Positions 33,640 through 42,770 of a stretch of DNA of 61,424 nucleotides are shown in pieces. Under the pieces are notes generated by a model. That model saw nothing but the letters and a program-made list of their open reading frames with translations. It was not told where the DNA came from and did no database searches. The DNA is taken from positions 1 to 61,424 of the forward strand of contig CAVPUE010000008.1 of NCBI GenBank assembly GCA_963708895.1. Direction: 5' to 3'. The position numbers and the translations under genes were made by a program. The DNA is from Bacillus_BD sp963708895. Lineage in GTDB: Bacteria; Bacillota; Bacilli; Bacillales; Cytobacillaceae. Position 1 is the first letter of the stretch. Each line of letters starts with the position of its first letter.

Positions 33640-34854
33640 TTAAACAAGTACTTGTTCCTTTGCTGGTTGAAATTCTCCTGCAATCGGAACTAAGGTAAGT
33701 TCAGGATATTGAAGTTGAATCGTATTCATTTCTTCCCTGTTTCCCTTAATATAGATATTTCGGTCACCTAATGACTCCGCTTGTTGGACTAATGGTTGTA
33801 ATGATGTAAGATTTGCTTCTTGATTAAGAATGAGCCAATGTTCACTTTCGTTTTCTTCCTGCTTGATCGATTCTCCATTAAAAACTCTTGGCGATTTTTC
33901 CTGAAACAAATGAAGCAGATCTTCCACTACAGCACTGGCCGTTGGTAATTTTCCAGCCCCTGGGCCTAATAAGGTAATATTCCCAACAATATCTGCATCA
34001 ATCGAGACAGCATTTTGCACTCCTTCTACGCTGTAGAATGGATGTGTCTCCGTAACAAGAACAGGCTCCACAAACAATTTAATCTCATGACCTTGCTTTT
34101 CCAACCTTGCAACATGCTTATATTTTAACCCTAAAGATGAGGCCGCTAAAATTTGTTCTTTTGTTATATGGGTGATTCCTTTTCTAACGATATGTTCTCC
34201 TTTCGGTAATTCACCAAAAACAACATTACTTAATACCAATCCCTTAAAATAAGCATCATAACCCTCTATATCATTCGTTGGATCTGCTTCTGCATAGCCT
34301 TTTTCTTGAGCTGATACTAACACTTCTTCAAATGGAAGTTGGTTTTCTCTCATATTGGTGAGAATGAAATTGGATGTCCCATTAATAATTCCTTCTACTT
34401 TTGTAATGTTGTTCACATTTAATAGTTTACGTAATGTTTGAATGACAGGAATTCCTCCGGCAACAGTAGCCTCAAACCCAACCGATACTCCATGTTTCTC
34501 AGCTAGTTCTAACAATTCTTTTCCATGATGTGCGAACATTTCTTTATTTGCCGTTATGAAATGGCAGCCTCTTTCAATAGCTCTTTTTGCATAGGTGAAA
34601 CCAGGCTCTTTCCCGACAATCACATCAATCACCACATCCAATTGGTCTAATCCAATGATTTCCTCAAACTGATCGGTTAATAAAATCGATTTATCTTCTA
34701 ATACATGCTTGTCTAAATTTTTCACAAGAATAGCTGAAATTTTCACAGGTTTCCCGAGTAGAGACTGTAATTTGCCTTGATGTGTTTCAATGGTCTCAAG
34801 TACACCTTTTCCCACTGTTCCAAGTCCCAATAATGCAATATGAATAGCTGACAT
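33640..34854 (-). CDS. hom: Homoserine dehydrogenase
   Basis: A 404-residue NAD(P)-dependent enzyme that reduces aspartate semialdehyde to homoserine, the branch point to threonine and methionine. Rossmann motif IALLGLGTVGKGVLETI at the N-terminus; catalytic region GTSNFILTNMRENQLPFEE and EKGYAEADPTNDIEGYDA; GPGAGKLPTASAV. The C-terminal 70 residues do not look like a standard ACT domain. GAGAGGAAG precedes the ATG. It is alone, without thrC or thrB, and is preceded by a SAM-I riboswitch, so expression should follow methionine status. Confidence 0.92.
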   Translation of the reverse strand: MSAIHIALLGLGTVGKGVLETIETHQGKLQSLLGKPVKISAILVKNLDKHVLEDKSILLTDQFEEIIGLDQLDVVIDVIVGKEPGFTYAKRAIERGCHFITANKEMFAHHGKELLELAEKHGVSVGFEATVAGGIPVIQTLRKLLNVNNITKVEGIINGTSNFILTNMRENQLPFEEVLVSAQEKGYAEADPTNDIEGYDAYFKGLVLSNVVFGELPKGEHIVRKGITHITKEQILAASSLGLKYKHVARLEKQGHEIKLFVEPVLVTETHPFYSVEGVQNAVSIDADIVGNITLLGPGAGKLPTASAVVEDLLHLFQEKSPRVFNGESIKQEENESEHWLILNQEANLTSLQPLVQQAESLGDRNIYIKGNREEMNTIQLQYPELTLVPIAGEFQPAKEQVLV

Positions 34855-34893
34855 GAGCCATCTTCCTCTCCGTAATTTTTATTCCTAAGTATA

Positions 34894-34925
34894 CGAAAAA
34901 CCTCTTCTACTATTAAGAAGAGGTT
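34894..34925 (-). terminator. Expression-platform terminator of the SAM riboswitch
   Basis: On the minus strand AACCTCTTCT...AGAAGAGGTTTTT, a 10-bp stem with a T run, about 25 bases past the aptamer and 40 before hom. Confidence 0.8.
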
Positions 34926-34950
34926 CTTTAACAATAAATGTTTTCCTCCC

Positions 34951-35053
34951 CTTATCTTCCAGAATTGTTTCTGCAGAAATTAGCACCTTTTCAAGTATAC
35001 TTGTAGGTTGCCGGGCTTCATAGGGTCTGTCCCTCCACCACTCTGGATAAGAG
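34951..35053 (-). promoter_or_regulatory. SAM-I (S-box) riboswitch controlling hom
   Basis: The minus strand shows the S-box consensus in order: CTCTTATCCAGAG, GTGGAGGGA, CCCTATGAAGCCCGGCAACC, and a closing GGAAGATAAG that pairs with CTTATC to form P1. High SAM would stabilise the aptamer and allow the downstream terminator to form. A TATAAT (35065-35070) lies just upstream with a weak TTAGAT -35. The motif match is direct; the control of hom by SAM is inference from the family. Confidence 0.92.
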
Positions 35054-35122
35054 TATTGAAACTTATTATAGTTTTTTAAAAAAATAATCTAATTATACCG
35101 GAAATGTACAGATACACAAGGA

Positions 35123-36484
35123 TTAAACTAAGACTCTACTAAAAAACTCATTGTATAAGGCCTGCACTGCTCTTTTTTCATCTTGTGCTTTCACACCAAA
35201 CATCATACTTACTTCTGACGATCCTTGACTAATCATATCAATATTGATACCTGCTTCTGCAAGGGCTTTAGACGCTCTAGCAGTAGTGCCAACATTATGA
35301 CGCATACCTTCCCCAACCACCATAATTAAGGCAAGATGGTGTTCAATCGTCACTACATCTGCATGAAGTTCAGTTTCAATTCGTTGTAATACTTCTTTTT
35401 CTGTATCTCCATCCAATTGATCTTCATGTAAAATGACGGTCATATCATCAATCCCTGATGGAATATGTTCATAGCTTAGGCCAAAATCTTCAAGAATTTG
35501 CAATAATTTTCGACCAAAACCCATTTCCCGATTCATCATATATTTGCTTACATAGATACTACAGAAGCCATCATCACTAGCAATTCCAATAACAGGACCA
35601 TTTTTATTTTCTCGTTGACTTACAATTTTTGTTCCTGGTGCAGATGGATTATTCGTATTTTTCACGTTCACTGGAATCCCAGCGCGAAATGCTGGAATTA
35701 ATGCTTCATCATGGAATACAGAGAAACCTGCATATGATAATTCACGCATTTCACGATACGTTAATTCACGAATTTCTTTCGGTTTTTCGACAATGCTAGG
35801 ATTAACGGAATAAACCGCATCCACATCTGTAAAGTTTTCATATAAATCTGCTTTAATTCCATTCGCTAAAATGGATCCAGTAATATCCGAGCCACTACGA
35901 GAAAATGTCAGGACATGACCATCCTTACTATAGCCAAAAAATCCTGGAACGATTACTATTCCGCTACGGTCACGCAGACCATATAAATTTTCGTATGTCT
36001 CAGGAAGCACTTGCGCATTTCCCGGCTCATTCGTGACATAAAGTCCAGCCTCTTTTGGATTGACATAATGTGCTTCATTGCCGCGTTCATTAAAGAAGGC
36101 TGCGACTAATTTAGCGTTATTATCTTCTCCTGCTGCTTTTAATGCCTCAATATATAATGTAGGATTAGTCTGATCCCCATTAATAAGACTCATAATATTT
36201 TCTTTAATTTTATCGATAATCTCTGTAGAGAGATTTAATTCCTCTGCTATTTGGGCATACCGTTCCACGACAGCCTTTAATTCTTGATCCACATCTTCAC
36301 GAGCTAAAGATTTCTCACCAATAGTAATCAATAAATCCGTTACTTTAATATCATCACTATACCGTTTTCCTGGTGCTGATACGACAATCACTTTTCGCTC
36401 AGGATCTGACAAAACGATATTATATACTTTTTCTAATTGTTTCCCGGATGCTAAAGAACTTCCACCAAATTTTGCTACTTTCAT
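35123..36484 (-). CDS. thrD: Aspartokinase III (ThrD/YclM-type)
   Basis: A 453-residue monofunctional aspartokinase that phosphorylates aspartate in the first step of the Lys/Thr/Met pathway. KFGGSSLASGKQLEKV is the nucleotide-binding start; FSRSGSDITGSILANGI and the C-terminal pair of ACT domains (MTVILHEDQLDGD; HNVGTTARASKALAEAGI) are visible. Length and sequence match the B. subtilis YclM/ThrD type rather than LysC or DapG. TTAGGAG precedes the ATG. It lies directly upstream of the hom transcription unit, but the riboswitch promoter separates them. Confidence 0.9.
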   Translation of the reverse strand: MKVAKFGGSSLASGKQLEKVYNIVLSDPERKVIVVSAPGKRYSDDIKVTDLLITIGEKSLAREDVDQELKAVVERYAQIAEELNLSTEIIDKIKENIMSLINGDQTNPTLYIEALKAAGEDNNAKLVAAFFNERGNEAHYVNPKEAGLYVTNEPGNAQVLPETYENLYGLRDRSGIVIVPGFFGYSKDGHVLTFSRSGSDITGSILANGIKADLYENFTDVDAVYSVNPSIVEKPKEIRELTYREMRELSYAGFSVFHDEALIPAFRAGIPVNVKNTNNPSAPGTKIVSQRENKNGPVIGIASDDGFCSIYVSKYMMNREMGFGRKLLQILEDFGLSYEHIPSGIDDMTVILHEDQLDGDTEKEVLQRIETELHADVVTIEHHLALIMVVGEGMRHNVGTTARASKALAEAGINIDMISQGSSEVSMMFGVKAQDEKRAVQALYNEFFSRVLV

Positions 36485-36651
36485 TTCGTCAACTCCTAAA
36501 TAAGTTCATTTGGATAGAATTATATTTTCTTATTATCCACTCTTTCACTAAAAATTGCAATACCTTTTCCCTCCAAAATGGACAATTGTTCTTTCTAAAA
36601 AGACAATTGTAAGAATTTTGACAGAAAATTTCTGTTTTTGTCGATTATTAT

Positions 36652-36682
36652 GGCTCTTTTCTCAATTTTTACGAAAATAGCC
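36652..36682 (+). repeat. Minimal MITE derivative, copy G
   Basis: A 31-bp remnant made only of the two termini (GGCTCTTTTCTC joined to ACGAAAATAGCC), flanked by perfect 8-bp direct repeats ATTATTAT (36644-36651 and 36683-36690). The right duplication contains the stop codon of the dipeptidase gene (36687-36689). Confidence 0.88.
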
Positions 36683-36686
36683 ATTA

Positions 36687-37625
36687 TTATTCATCTTTAT
36701 CCTTTGGAAGATGGTTTAAGAAGTTCTGATAAGCAAACCCTTTTACATCTTCTTCTTTATAATAGCGCAATAACTTTTCGATTAAGTTTTGATTTTTTGA
36801 TGCATCTTCTAAGTCCTTTACAAAAGTAGAAATTCCATCAAAATCTGACCCTAGCCCAATTTGCTCTTTACCACCTAAGGAACAAAAATGATCAATATGT
36901 GCGATTAAATCATCAATTGATGCTGGTCCATTTTCTCGGATAAAGGTAGGGTAATAGACAACATGAATCATTCCACCCTTTTTAAACATGGCCCTCGCCT
37001 GTTCATCTGTTAAATTTCTTGGGTGGTCACAGAGTTTTCGTGAGTTTGAATGACTGGCGATTGGATATTTTGCTAGCTCCATCACATCCCAGAAAGATCG
37101 CTCACATAAATGGGATACATCCGTTAGTACATGATGCTCATTATTCCAACGCACAATTTCCTTGCCAAATACAGTTAGTCCCCCGCCGCGAGGCTCCTCC
37201 GCTCCATCTGCCGCTAAATTAGCTTGATTCCAAGTTAAGCCAATCGATCGAACGCCCAACTGATAAAGGATCGTCAGCTTGGTTATGTCGTTTCCAATCG
37301 CGTCAACGCCTTCAAGCGTTAACATGGCACCGATTTCACCACTTTTTAACGTATGAAAATCACTCCACTTTTTAATTTGCTTCATTTCAGGATTTTTTCC
37401 CAGTACTTCCTCATAAAAATAATGAATTTGCTGAAGCACAGCCTGAAACTGTTGATCTGATGGTACATCTGGTTCGATAAAAATCGCAAAACATTGAACT
37501 TTGACTTCACCGATTTTTAACTTCTCTATATTTGTATTCAACTCAGGTGAATGTGCAAATGAAAGCTTTCCTTTCGCTTCAGAAAGCTTGAACAAAGCAT
37601 CACAATGAAGGTCGATAATATTCAT
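36687..37625 (-). CDS. Membrane dipeptidase family (peptidase M19)
   Basis: A 312-residue zinc dipeptidase of the renal dipeptidase family. Metal motifs: IIDLHCDAL at the N-terminus (His-x-Asp), the glutamate in MLTLEGVDAIG, histidines in VLTDVSHL and IASHSNSRKL, and the aspartate in GLGSDFDGI. It cleaves dipeptides, possibly during peptidoglycan turnover. AAAAGGAG before the ATG. It lies between MITE copies G (overlapping its stop) and H (upstream of its start). Confidence 0.88.
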   Translation of the reverse strand: MNIIDLHCDALFKLSEAKGKLSFAHSPELNTNIEKLKIGEVKVQCFAIFIEPDVPSDQQFQAVLQQIHYFYEEVLGKNPEMKQIKKWSDFHTLKSGEIGAMLTLEGVDAIGNDITKLTILYQLGVRSIGLTWNQANLAADGAEEPRGGGLTVFGKEIVRWNNEHHVLTDVSHLCERSFWDVMELAKYPIASHSNSRKLCDHPRNLTDEQARAMFKKGGMIHVVYYPTFIRENGPASIDDLIAHIDHFCSLGGKEQIGLGSDFDGISTFVKDLEDASKNQNLIEKLLRYYKEEDVKGFAYQNFLNHLPKDKDE

Positions 37626-37646
37626 TCATAAGACTCCTTTTATTAA

Positions 37647-37828
37647 GGCTCTTTTCTCAAACTTTGTTGCTTTTGAAGAGGTAAAAAACTAATTGTTATT
37701 ATTTTCATGTTGAAATTGCTATTTTATTTTGAGAAAAGAGCTGCAAATTTTATTCGAATACACAAAATAACTTTTACTACGTTAAAATCGGCCTTTAAAT
37801 TTTAACAACAATCTTTACGAAAACAGCC
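37647..37828 (+). repeat. MITE-like element, copy H
   Basis: A 182-bp full-length copy from GGCTCTTTTCTCAAACTTTG to TACGAAAACAGCC, upstream of the dipeptidase gene. Flanks TTTATTAA and TTGTATAA agree at only 5 of 8 positions. Confidence 0.85.
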
Positions 37829-37881
37829 TTGTATAAAGATTTGTCAGTCAGTATTTCACTTTTTGTATTTCACTACTTTCG

Positions 37882-40596
37882 TTATACATGTATTTTACTT
37901 TCTCTTTGGTTTAGCCATTCATTTTGACGAAGTTTTACTTCAAAGAAAGTAAGCGGATCTCGGTAATATTCAGGGTTTTGTCTCATAATCTGTAATTCTT
38001 CTTTCATTGATTCAATCGAATGGTTCGTTTCATCCACTGTTTGCTTCAAAATCGTTAATGGATCTCTAAAGAACATCATCACATCACGATCAAGTGACTT
38101 CTCAAACAATTCAAATTGTTGGAAGAACCGATTCACAATCAGTTCTGAGACTTCTTGATAATCCTCCGATTCCACAAATTGCTTATATCGATTATAGAGC
38201 TTCGCTTTATTTTGCGAGATTCCGCCCAACAACTTCCCAGCACTCTTAAATAAAAATTGAGCAGTGGTTGATTTTAAAAACATATTATGGGTTTCCCAGT
38301 GCATGCCGCTTGTCATACGATCAGCATCTCGACGCCAATCATCAAGTACTTTAAAATCACACTCTAGTAGTAACTTTTCCTCACCATATAACTCATTAAA
38401 GCTTTCGGCCATTTCATTAATCGTAAATTGCACCTCATTGAATATATTTGTACAATCTTCAATCCAATTTTGAATATAGCCATAATATTGAGGTAAAGCG
38501 GTATCTTCTAAATAATTCCTTACCCTATTATTCATTTCTTGATTTAACTCATCAAAAAGATTGCCAAAATCACTATCTTCTTTAATATACTCTGATGTTT
38601 CCTTGAGGATCGTTGGTATGTGATTCATTAACTCTTTTTTCATTGCTTCTTTCATATTGGTATAAGATTTAGTCATGACCCGAGTTTTTTCAGTTTCAAG
38701 ATCTCCTACTTGATGGACAGCTCCACTTACCTTTGCAACCATCGATTCATTCCATTTAATGGAATCCACCAATGAATTTTCCTTATCTACTCGTTTATTA
38801 ATTAAATAAGAAATCAAGGTACGGATGTAATAAAGTAGGTTCGTTGTTCTACCTAATGTATAACTTCTCCTTTTGTAATAATCATTTAAAAAGTGACTTA
38901 AATCTCTCAGCTGGCTATGGCTATCATAATGCGGTGAAAAGGCAAATATATTCGCATTTCCTACATAGGGTCTCACCTTAGTTGCGATGTTATTGATAAG
39001 AGTGCTAGCCTCGCTTTCATTATAAACAGCATCCATTTTATTTAACAGAAAATGAATCGTTGTATTTGGCATCGTTTCTTTGATTTTCTTTAATGTCTCT
39101 TCCTCAATTTCTGTTAATGAGTGGTTTGCATTTAAAACAAATAGAATTCCATCAGCTACATGCAAATGTTGAAAAGCTTCATTATTGCTCGTGAAATCAG
39201 GTGTATAAATAAAGGTCATTTCATTTCTATTTAAAAAGTCATTTTCTCGTTTCACATGATAGGAACATTGATAACGGAATGAAGGTTGTTCTTCCACTCT
39301 TTCTACCTGTAAAACTTCTGTTTCCGATATTTCATTTATTTCATCATGATCATCAGATTCAAGGATGACAAGTGAGCTTTGACTATCCGGTAAAATCTCT
39401 TCATTAAAAATTGTATTAATAAAGGTAGATTTACCACTTTCATACGTTCCAAGGAGTAAAAGTTGATATTTGTCTTGATTCGTTAGATTCGTTGTCAACC
39501 ACTTTAGTGTTTCTGAAGCTTGTAAATCTTGCTTGCTTGCCCATGCTAAAATATCTTTAGCTAACACAATAACATCTTCGATACTAATAGAAGAATGTTC
39601 TAATTCCAATAACAAATTCTCTGCTTTATAAATAGTACCAGCTTCAATCGAACGAGGAAAAATTTCCTCCCAAGAGAGCACTGCAGCAGATACGACCAAG
39701 ATTCTACTGGAATCGCAAACTTTTAACCAATTTTTTAATAATTGAGGAATGATTCCCTCAATGTCTTTTACTAAATAGTTTCCGTTAATTAAGCCAAAAT
39801 AAGACTCTTCATATAATCTTGATAACTTGCCCCATGCCTGCACTTCTTGTGGTTGCATCATAGAAATCACTTGGTTAATCACAATGACCCAATCCATATG
39901 TTTCGCTGTTCCAAGATAACTATTCCACAAGGCTTGCGCTAATTCTTCAAAACGTTGACTATCTAATGTAACTAGAAGATTCAGCCCTTTAGCAAAATAG
40001 CCTGGTTCTTTAATGACAGTGTGTCCATTTTTCACATAACGGATTAAAACATCAAACCATTCTGTAGATTCCAAACGAAATGACTCATCTAAAGCTAACT
40101 CAATTGCACTTGACCAATCTTGTTGTTCTTCAAAAAATGTTCGTGCCAATATTGTTACGTTTGGATAATCAGGGTTCATCTCCACTGTCTGTTTTATTTT
40201 CTGACTAGCAAGGTCTAGTTTTTCGCGCTCTATATATAATGAAAACAATTGCAACCAAATTTCTGTCTTCAAGGTTAAATCAGCAGGATCCACACTATGG
40301 TACATTTCCTCTGCGGTTGGCAGCATCCCTAATTCAAAATAGGCATCGCCCACATTTTTCTTCGCCCAATCACTTAACTCACCTTGAACACTATTCCATT
40401 TGAAGATGGCTGTTTCAAAGTCTTTATATTGATAATATAGTTCTCCTTGGGCAAATCGAATCGCTGATAAATCTGGGATGTCCTTTTTGGATTCCTCCAA
40501 AAAAGCATCTCCAAGAACTTGAATCGGAGCCTTATCAAGGTTTTCATCTAACCAAGTTTCATAGTAAATTTTTTCAATTAATTTCTCATTGTTCAC
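37882..40596 (-). CDS. TPR-containing dynamin-like GTPase, uncharacterised
   Basis: A 904-residue protein. The N-terminal third is helical and TPR-like (AIRFAQGELYYQYKDFETAI; KKNVGDAYFELGMLPTAEEM). A GTPase domain begins near residue 385 with the P-loop GTYESGKSTFI and later LNKMD as the G4 motif. The C-terminal half is long, helical and charged, as in bacterial dynamin-like proteins. I chose GTG at 40596 because GGGGGA lies 8 bases upstream; a GTG at 40623 has none. Dynamin-like proteins remodel membranes or resist phage and membrane damage, but nothing here proves a role. It appears monocistronic. Confidence 0.75.
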   Translation of the reverse strand: MNNEKLIEKIYYETWLDENLDKAPIQVLGDAFLEESKKDIPDLSAIRFAQGELYYQYKDFETAIFKWNSVQGELSDWAKKNVGDAYFELGMLPTAEEMYHSVDPADLTLKTEIWLQLFSLYIEREKLDLASQKIKQTVEMNPDYPNVTILARTFFEEQQDWSSAIELALDESFRLESTEWFDVLIRYVKNGHTVIKEPGYFAKGLNLLVTLDSQRFEELAQALWNSYLGTAKHMDWVIVINQVISMMQPQEVQAWGKLSRLYEESYFGLINGNYLVKDIEGIIPQLLKNWLKVCDSSRILVVSAAVLSWEEIFPRSIEAGTIYKAENLLLELEHSSISIEDVIVLAKDILAWASKQDLQASETLKWLTTNLTNQDKYQLLLLGTYESGKSTFINTIFNEEILPDSQSSLVILESDDHDEINEISETEVLQVERVEEQPSFRYQCSYHVKRENDFLNRNEMTFIYTPDFTSNNEAFQHLHVADGILFVLNANHSLTEIEEETLKKIKETMPNTTIHFLLNKMDAVYNESEASTLINNIATKVRPYVGNANIFAFSPHYDSHSQLRDLSHFLNDYYKRRSYTLGRTTNLLYYIRTLISYLINKRVDKENSLVDSIKWNESMVAKVSGAVHQVGDLETEKTRVMTKSYTNMKEAMKKELMNHIPTILKETSEYIKEDSDFGNLFDELNQEMNNRVRNYLEDTALPQYYGYIQNWIEDCTNIFNEVQFTINEMAESFNELYGEEKLLLECDFKVLDDWRRDADRMTSGMHWETHNMFLKSTTAQFLFKSAGKLLGGISQNKAKLYNRYKQFVESEDYQEVSELIVNRFFQQFELFEKSLDRDVMMFFRDPLTILKQTVDETNHSIESMKEELQIMRQNPEYYRDPLTFFEVKLRQNEWLNQRESKIHV

Positions 40597-40972
40597 TATT
40601 ATCGTCCCCCAAGAAAAATTCACGCTTTCATATATATGTAAATATTACTTCTCTTAATACTCATTTCCCTTTATTTTAGTATAATAGTAAAATCACATTT
40701 ACGAATCATGTCATTTAGCTTAATTTGTTCCATCTATAACGGGTAGTAAGTCCCTTTACTTCGCAATTCAGTAGACAGCATTTTATTCACCATTAGATAC
40801 ATTAATTGTACCATTTTTTGAGAGTAGTAGTTAGCCCAATGATTCTGCAAAGACAAGCATGGTGGTTTAAAAGTTCTAAATAATATAACAGATATATAGT
40901 AGAACCTGTCATACCAACTTGGATGACTGAGGTAATAATTGGATATAATAATGAAATATCTTGTGAATTCAT

Positions 40973-41001
40973 TTAAGTATTACTTTTTTATTTGCTATAA
41001 T
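40973..41001 (+). promoter_or_regulatory. Probable sigma-A promoter of glnS
   Basis: TTAAGT (40973-40978), a 17-base spacer and a perfect TATAAT (40996-41001), 45 bases before glnS. In the 450-bp gap 40597-41046 I see no T-box (no AGGGTGGNACCGCG-like element) and nothing else. Confidence 0.5.
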
Positions 41002-41046
41002 GGTGGGTAGTAGAAGAGAACCATACATAGAAAGGCTGATTAGGGG

Positions 41047-42711
41047 ATGGAAAATAATTCATCAAACTTTATAAAGACTATTATTAAAGAAGATTTAGAA
41101 GCAGGAAAACACAATGAAATCATTACCCGTTTTCCTCCAGAACCAAATGGGTATTTACACATAGGTCATGCTAAATCAATCGTCATTAACTTTGGGCTCG
41201 CAGATGATTTTAACGGAAAAACCAATCTGCGCTTTGATGATACAAATCCATCAAAAGAGGATCAAGAATATGTTGATGCCATTAAAGAGGATGTAAAATG
41301 GCTTGGCTTTGATTGGGATGGATTATTCTTTGCCTCCAATTATTTTGATGAAATGTATGATCGTGCTGTTTTATTGATTAATAAAGGACTTGCTTATGTA
41401 GAAGATCTATCCGCTGAACAAATTCGTGAATATCGTGGTACTTTAACAGAACCTGGAAAAATGAGTCCATTCCGTGATCGTTCAGTCGAAGAAAACCTAG
41501 ACCTTTTTGAACGGATGAAAAATGGAGAATTTGAGAATGGCAGCAGAGTTCTCCGTGCCAAAATTGATATGGCATCAGCAAATTTAAATATGCGTGATCC
41601 TGTTCTTTATCGTATCGCACATGCTACTCACCATAATACAGGTGATAAATGGTGTATTTATCCAATGTACGATTTTGCCCATCCATTAGAAGATGCGATC
41701 GAAGGGATTACCCACTCGATTTGTACGACCGAATTTGAAGACCATCGTCCTCTTTATGATTGGGTCGTTGAAAATTGTGAGATGGAGAGCATTCCAAGAC
41801 AATATGAATTCGGCCGTTTAAACATAACGAATACGGTTATGAGTAAACGAAAACTTAAATTACTTGTTGACGAAGGTTTTGTCGATGGCTGGGATGATCC
41901 ACGGATGCCAACGATTTCAGGTTTAAGAAGACGCGGTTATACACCTGAAGCAATCGTGAACTTTGTAAAAGAAACAGGTGTCTCAAAGGCTTCTGGTACA
42001 GCGGATTCAGCGATGCTAGAACATTTTGTTCGTGAGGATTTAAAACTAAAAGCACCGCGGACAATGGGAATCTTACGTCCTCTAAAAGTGGTCATAACGA
42101 ATTACCCTGAAGGTCAAGTCGAAATGTTAGATGCCGAAAACAATCCAGAGAATCCAGAAATGGGCTCGCGAAAAATTCCATTTTCTCGGGAAATTTATAT
42201 TGAGCAAGAAGATTTTATGGAAAATCCACCGAAAAAGTATTTCCGTCTCTTCCCTGGAAATGAAGTACGCTTAAAGCATGCTTACTTTATTAAATGTGAA
42301 GAAGTGATTAAAGATAGCGAAGGAAATGTCGTTGAAATTCATTGTACGTATGATCCAGAGACAAAGAGTGGTTCTGGTTTTACGGGCCGAAAAGTAAAAG
42401 GTACTCTTCATTGGGTAGAAGCGACTCAAGCGATTCCTACAGAGTTCCGTTTGTATGAGCCATTAATCCTTGATGAAGAACTTGCCGCAGCTGCCGAAGC
42501 CGGAGAAGAAACAACCTTTCTTGATCATGTGAACAACAAGTCTTTAGAGATTATTCAAGGATTTGTTGAACCAAATATGGCGGACGTCAAGCCACAAGAC
42601 AAATTTCAATTTTTCCGTCACGGATATTTCAATGTCGATCCAAAACATACGACAGCCGAAAAACCTGTTTTTAATATGATCGTCTCATTGAAAAGTTCGT
42701 TTAAACTTTAA
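41047..42711 (+). CDS. glnS: Glutaminyl-tRNA synthetase
   Basis: A 554-residue class I synthetase that charges tRNA-Gln directly with glutamine. The HIGH motif is GYLHIGHAKS near residue 34 and the KMSKS-type loop is VMSKRKLK near residue 264. FDDTNPSKEDQEYVD and GTADSAMLEHFVREDLK are GlnRS-specific, and the anticodon-binding beta-barrels are present (PVFNMIVSLKSSF at the C-terminus). Full length matches bacterial GlnRS. Most bacilli lack this enzyme and make Gln-tRNA through GatCAB, so it is notable here. A terminator follows at 42721. Confidence 0.93.
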   Translation: MENNSSNFIKTIIKEDLEAGKHNEIITRFPPEPNGYLHIGHAKSIVINFGLADDFNGKTNLRFDDTNPSKEDQEYVDAIKEDVKWLGFDWDGLFFASNYFDEMYDRAVLLINKGLAYVEDLSAEQIREYRGTLTEPGKMSPFRDRSVEENLDLFERMKNGEFENGSRVLRAKIDMASANLNMRDPVLYRIAHATHHNTGDKWCIYPMYDFAHPLEDAIEGITHSICTTEFEDHRPLYDWVVENCEMESIPRQYEFGRLNITNTVMSKRKLKLLVDEGFVDGWDDPRMPTISGLRRRGYTPEAIVNFVKETGVSKASGTADSAMLEHFVREDLKLKAPRTMGILRPLKVVITNYPEGQVEMLDAENNPENPEMGSRKIPFSREIYIEQEDFMENPPKKYFRLFPGNEVRLKHAYFIKCEEVIKDSEGNVVEIHCTYDPETKSGSGFTGRKVKGTLHWVEATQAIPTEFRLYEPLILDEELAAAAEAGEETTFLDHVNNKSLEIIQGFVEPNMADVKPQDKFQFFRHGYFNVDPKHTTAEKPVFNMIVSLKSSFKL

Positions 42712-42720
42712 TACGTTAGT

Positions 42721-42758
42721 TAGACCTGATTCTCGTTGGAATCAGGTCTTTTGATTTT
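42721..42758 (+). terminator. Terminator after glnS
   Basis: AGACCTGATT...AATCAGGTCT stem followed by TTTGATTTT. Confidence 0.85.
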
Positions 42759-42770
42759 ATTAAATTAAGT

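Noticed and set aside
36485..36686. Lysine riboswitch or T-box before aspartokinase
   Set aside because: The sequence is AT-rich without recognisable aptamer motifs.
40597..41046. T-box leader upstream of glnS
   Set aside because: No AGGGTGGNACCGCG-like T-box motif and no terminator before the start codon were found; only a TATAAT promoter is visible.
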